DNA of 64,000 bases. Origin: Strongylocentrotus droebachiensis (Eukaryota; Echinodermata; Echinoidea; Camarodonta; Strongylocentrotidae). Where the stretch lies: assembly GCA_035222895.1 (NCBI GenBank), contig JAVYIG010007241.1:1-64000 (forward strand). Direction: 5' to 3'. The notes below the pieces were generated by a model, which had not been told where the DNA came from, did not search any database, and was given only the letters and a program-made list of their open reading frames with translations. How positions within the stretch are numbered: the stretch's first letter is position 1; the number at the start of each line of letters is the position of its first letter. This document shows positions 60,214 through 64,000 of this stretch, piece by piece. Position numbers and translations under genes: made by a program.

Positions 60214-62315
60214 ATAACTGTTTTATTTGGTAAGGCATACACGATACGCGTGCAAATATCGCTTCATTTCTAATAATTGAATTAAATTAAATTAAATCGG
60301 TTTATTAAAAAAATCAACATAACATGCAATTCAAGGCCTATATTGAATGTTTTACAAAGCAATCATATATTCACATAGTTTTTTTTTTAAACAGTGTCAA
60401 AATAACAAAATAGCAATGACAACATAACACAGTAATATCATAAAAGATTTAGAAAATGTATCGAAGATAAAATGTTTAATAATAATAATGATAAACGCAA
60501 AGAAGAAACGTACGCTTAAACATGTGGTGTTCGCCGGTAGAAAGACATTCGACTCCATGAGATTGTTCATCATACGTTACAAAATTCAGCGGGACAAATA
60601 TTGTATTATTATTTTGTTTGCCATTAAGAACAAAATACAATGAGTGATATTGGCTCAATATTGAGGTATACAAACTAATATCCTTTAATTCCATATCAAT
60701 ACTCGGTTTCAATGAAACCTTTAGGTACTATTATTGAAGAATTATAGGCCTCATTAATTTTGAGTTAAAATTTATACTTTTTCCATTTTTACTTCTATAA
60801 TTTTTACCTTTGGCACTTTCACCTCTAAAATGTTGAGCTCTGACTTTACATCGGATGTTTTACCTGATTCAAGTTTGCATGATCCCTCCCGCCTCCCCCC
60901 TAACTATCGTCTCCAATTAGACCGGGCATCGTTTAACGTACCATCATGAACTACAAGTTCGGAGACAATAGGATGTCTTTGAAGTTAAGAAAGAGTGGAC
61001 ATAACGGTCCCTACTCTACTAATTCAGTAAAGACTGAACCCGGGTCTAAGATCATATATAACAAAAGAACAATCTCATACAAACTTCCTTTGTGAAAACA
61101 GGTTTTGAATAAAAGCTTAAGCCCAGCGTAGGGTCGAACATATAGTCGAATACGGGTCACGGAATTTACAACATACTTACATGAAAGAAGTAATTGTGAT
61201 AGAAAGGGAACGCAATGCAAGGAACATACTCCGAATATATTCGTATGCAAATTACATTCATTTATATTCGTGTCCTTTCGAACTTATCAGAATTGGCCCG
61301 GTTTTTGGCATCACGTGACTCATCTAGTCACTGGGGCGCGACCGAAGAATGCCAGATTTGAGGCGACGCTTGGACAGACAAGACGCACTTTTTCTATACT
61401 TTCTCCACATCGTTTCTGCTTTTGATCTGTGATTTGTATCGGCTTGTTTTACTTGTCATCGCCAATTGCGTAAGTAGCATGAACTCGAATTCTTATGTAT
61501 TATTGATGTAACGAAGATATGCATTTGGTTTGGTCATGGAGTGTATAATGATTATATGGGAGCCTTGGGAGGACGATTTACTATTTCGACATGTCATAGA
61601 ATCTTGGAATTTTGTTATTTTGCTATATTTCTTCACACATATCTGCATTAATATCCTGGCTGTGTATTGAAACCTGTTCTATTGATTCTCAACATTTCAA
61701 ACACCACTGTACAAAACTCAACTGATTTCACTCAAAATCGGTACTTTAGAAGTTTAGTGATAATTGATGGCACCTAAATTGTAGTAAAATACAATTTGTT
61801 CAACTTACCGATGTTAGAAAGAATAATTCGAAAATTCAAATCGTGAGTCTACTGTTAAACTTGGTTACAGCAACATCGACATAATTGTGTACATTTGTGT
61901 GTTATTTGTTTATTGACTATTCATGTGTGCAATTGCTGCCTATTAGCACGTAGTGCAGCGCTAAAGGTCAATACACAATGGCTCTCTTTGCTTTGCTGGA
62001 TTGATTTCTTCTTCTGTTAGTATGAATTGCTTCATTATTCAACCACTTCATCCTTTCCTTCCTAATGAATTATTTAAAATAACAAGCTACATAACAATAC
62101 AGAAAATAACTACTAACAATTTACTGATGCACAAATACAACGCCACTAGGCTTTCGTCGATCCAACAGAGCAAAAGTACTAAGAGAGGACCAGTAACTAC
62201 GCCCTCTCACATTGCCTGGCGAAAATCTTCCAATGACGATGGAAAGGCCATTAATCTTAACAACAACAACAACAATCTTCCGTTGCCTTCGGAGATCGGC
62301 GGTGATACCGCTGTG
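60214..62315. other. Intergenic; possible LINE tail and possible untranslated first exon
   Basis: About 60265-60480 resembles a reversed LINE/SINE tail (attaaattaaattaaatcgg). No protein-coding exon was recognised. A CpG-containing stretch at about 61330-61479, ending at a donor-like gtaagt, could be a non-coding first exon of a gene lying downstream. Confidence 0.35.
61330..61469 (+). promoter_or_regulatory. Possible promoter/untranslated first exon
   Basis: This short stretch is richer in CpG than its surroundings (ggggcgcgaccgaag and ttgaggcgacgcttgg) and ends in ccaattgc followed by gtaagt at 61470. It has no ATG-led ORF of note. This is only a composition and splice-site argument. Confidence 0.25.
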
Positions 62316-62631
62316 AAGCAGGGCTCCCACTTAGCCGAGTTGGAGCCTCGAGTTGTGGCGAACTGGCGCGATCTTATGGCAAGCAGTTTTATCATTAAAA
62401 CATATTTCTTGATATCAAGAATTCAATTCTTGATATCACGAAATAAAATTCCTGATATCACGAAATCGAATTCTTGATATCAAGAATTACCATTGCTTTA
62501 CAACACAAAATTATTTCTTGATAACAAGAATTGATTTATTGATATCAATTAATAATAAAAAGGCTTGCCATAAGATCGCGCCAGCTCGCCACAACTCGAG
62601 GTTCCAACTCGGCTAAGTGGGAGCCCTGCTT
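62316..62631. mobile_element. 316-bp palindromic MITE
   Basis: Long inverted ends, AAGCAGGGCTCCCACTTAGC and its reverse complement, run inward about 80 bases through ctcgagttgtggcgaa and gatcttatggcaagc. The centre is made of repeated palindromic TTGATATCAA / TTGATATCAC words with gaattc between them. Confidence 0.8.
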
Positions 62632-64000
62632 AGTGTCTGGTCGGATCACTGAAAGGGAGAGTGATATGGAAAAGGTAGAGAGTCAGAAAGCTAGAGTAGA
62701 TGATTGGAATAATTTAGAACACCGATGCACTCGGTGCACAGTGATATCAAAAGTAAACAGTGAGGTTTCTTGATCTTTGTTTCGATAGGCGGAAGGAGGG
62801 GGGGGGGGTGTAGGGGAGAACAAATTCTATTTTTGTAAAGTGTGATCTCCACTTCAGCAAGAAAATCACTTGATATATTTTGAGATAACCTTTTTATGTT
62901 TAAGTGGTGAAAAGGTGCGTTACATAATTATAATTCATTAGCCCATGTTGTCTATTGTTTTTTGTTTTAAAAAAAAGGTACTACAGTAGATAAAGACGGT
63001 GCTTAACTACGGGCTTCTGATTTTCCCATCTCTCTATTAATGAAGCTTGGCTACATTTAAGACCAGTTTGATGATTATTTAATATCGAATGATTTTCTCA
63101 ATTAACAGGAAAAGCTAGCTATTTATTTGCTTTTTTGGGGGTCATGTTTAAAAAAAAAACAACTATTTTTTCACTATCTTTTTTATATATTATTATCATT
63201 AGTAGTAATAGTATTAGTAGTAGTTTTAGTTGTGGTAATAGTAGTAGTAGTATTAATATAATCATTATTGTCATCATTTCATTGTTATATAATAGCATTA
63301 TTATATTTTTTCTCTAGTTTGATTGAGGTTTTTTTATAATATTTTATTCATTTATCTGGCTCAGTGTTTGTGTACCGTCCTTCTGGTAGTCATGGTGTCA
63401 ATAAGTGTAGTTTATGCCTGGCTGGGAAATCTAGTTTCCTAGATTCAACCCTTTTTCTTGCATTTCAACAATATTCCGTCTTTCTCCATTCCTTCCGTCC
63501 TGCCTTTATCCTTTTCTTTCTCTGGTAGAGCTAAGCATCATTTTTTCGGTTTATCGTGACATTGGATTAATATCTTTAATAAATTTAGAGATCAATAATG
63601 TTTGCCATTTTGTGACATTCCTCGAATGTTTGAGGGCCTTATCATTGTAGCCAGGGTTGGTTTATAATTACAGGGCCCTCAGGGGAAACAGTATTTATTC
63701 TTATGAGGCTACCTTGGGTAAACATGTCATATTATTATTATCAATATTATTTGTTTTGTTATTATTAATTTTGTAATATTGTATTATCAATATTATACTC
63801 ATTAATATTGTCGATATTAATAATCTTATCATTCCTATCGTTTTTGTTACTATTGTTATTTAATTTTACTTTTTCCTGTTTTACTTTTTTATTTTGTATC
63901 TTTTATTCATAATATTATTTTGTTCAGTTTTCGCTGAAAGAATTTGTCTGCCTGGTAGTTATAGTGTTTAAGTGTAGGTATAATGCCTGGCTGGGAGATG
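62632..64000. other. Intergenic; low-complexity and a spaced repeat
   Basis: No gene recognised. ATT/TAG triplet low-complexity sequence lies at 63180-63310 and 63730-63920. The run ctggtagt followed by atgcctggctggga occurs at 63381-63427 and again at 63952-63998. Confidence 0.45.
63381..63998 (+). repeat. Direct repeat about 570 bases apart
   Basis: Two copies of a 45-base segment (c-tggtagt-at-gtgt, then aagtgtag and atgcctggctggga) bound an AT-rich stretch at 63381-63427 and 63952-63998; the second copy may continue past the window edge. They could be units of a longer tandem repeat. Confidence 0.5.

Overview
The window looks like AT-rich genomic DNA of a marine invertebrate, most likely an echinoderm or another invertebrate deuterostome. 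The basis is intron-rich coding sequence with canonical GT/AG sites, mosaic extracellular proteins built from CUB, LDL-receptor class A (LDLa), somatomedin B (SMB), Frizzled and trypsin domains, and a repeat load of CR1/L2-like and L1-like LINEs, a tRNA-derived SINE with an (ATT)n tail, a Penelope-like element and several MITEs. The species cannot be fixed from sequence alone. All host coding exons found lie on the + strand. Almost every domain exon is a symmetric phase 1-1 unit, and I checked that exon lengths and splice phases agree throughout.

Region 1 (1-11482) is the 3' part of a mosaic serine protease gene. It reads CUB half-exon (cut by the window edge), two LDLa copies (the first destroyed by a transposon), a Thr/Pro linker, CUB, LDLa, a Frizzled cysteine-rich domain on two exons, and a complete trypsin domain on four exons ending in TGA at 11480. 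The LDLa-Frizzled-trypsin order recalls corin. Region 2 (11483-16847) is an intron or intergenic stretch holding a fossil of the downstream repeat unit split by a broken, 5'-truncated LINE on the - strand.

Region 3 (16848-42243) carries a diverged SMB-CUB-LDLa set followed by four near-identical tandem units of 4.5-7 kb. Each unit is SMB, CUB, LDLa, dead LDLa, short linker, CUB. Unit 2 has lost its last CUB at a chimeric junction, unit 3 lacks a 1.4-kb intron block, and unit 4 has a stop in its LDLa and carries an inverted Penelope-like element with a candidate hammerhead ribozyme. Region 4 (42244-56541) continues the protein with a linker, two divergent CUBs, six further LDLa exons (the last fused to a 60-bp minisatellite stalk rich in Pro, Glu and Trp) and a second trypsin domain ending in TAG at 56539, followed by AATAAA. 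A LINE copy sits between two of the LDLa exons.

No start or signal peptide is visible between the first trypsin domain and the SMB exons. The stop codon of the first trypsin domain overlaps a strong phase-1 donor (GTGAGT) that would join in frame to the SMB exon at 16848. The window may therefore hold one giant two-protease mosaic gene of ovochymase-like style with an alternative short form, or two genes of which the second lacks its 5' exons. Region 5 (56542-64000) has no supported protein gene. It holds a second copy of a 179-bp MITE, an L1-like LINE tail, a palindromic MITE and a possible untranslated first exon near 61.4 kb.
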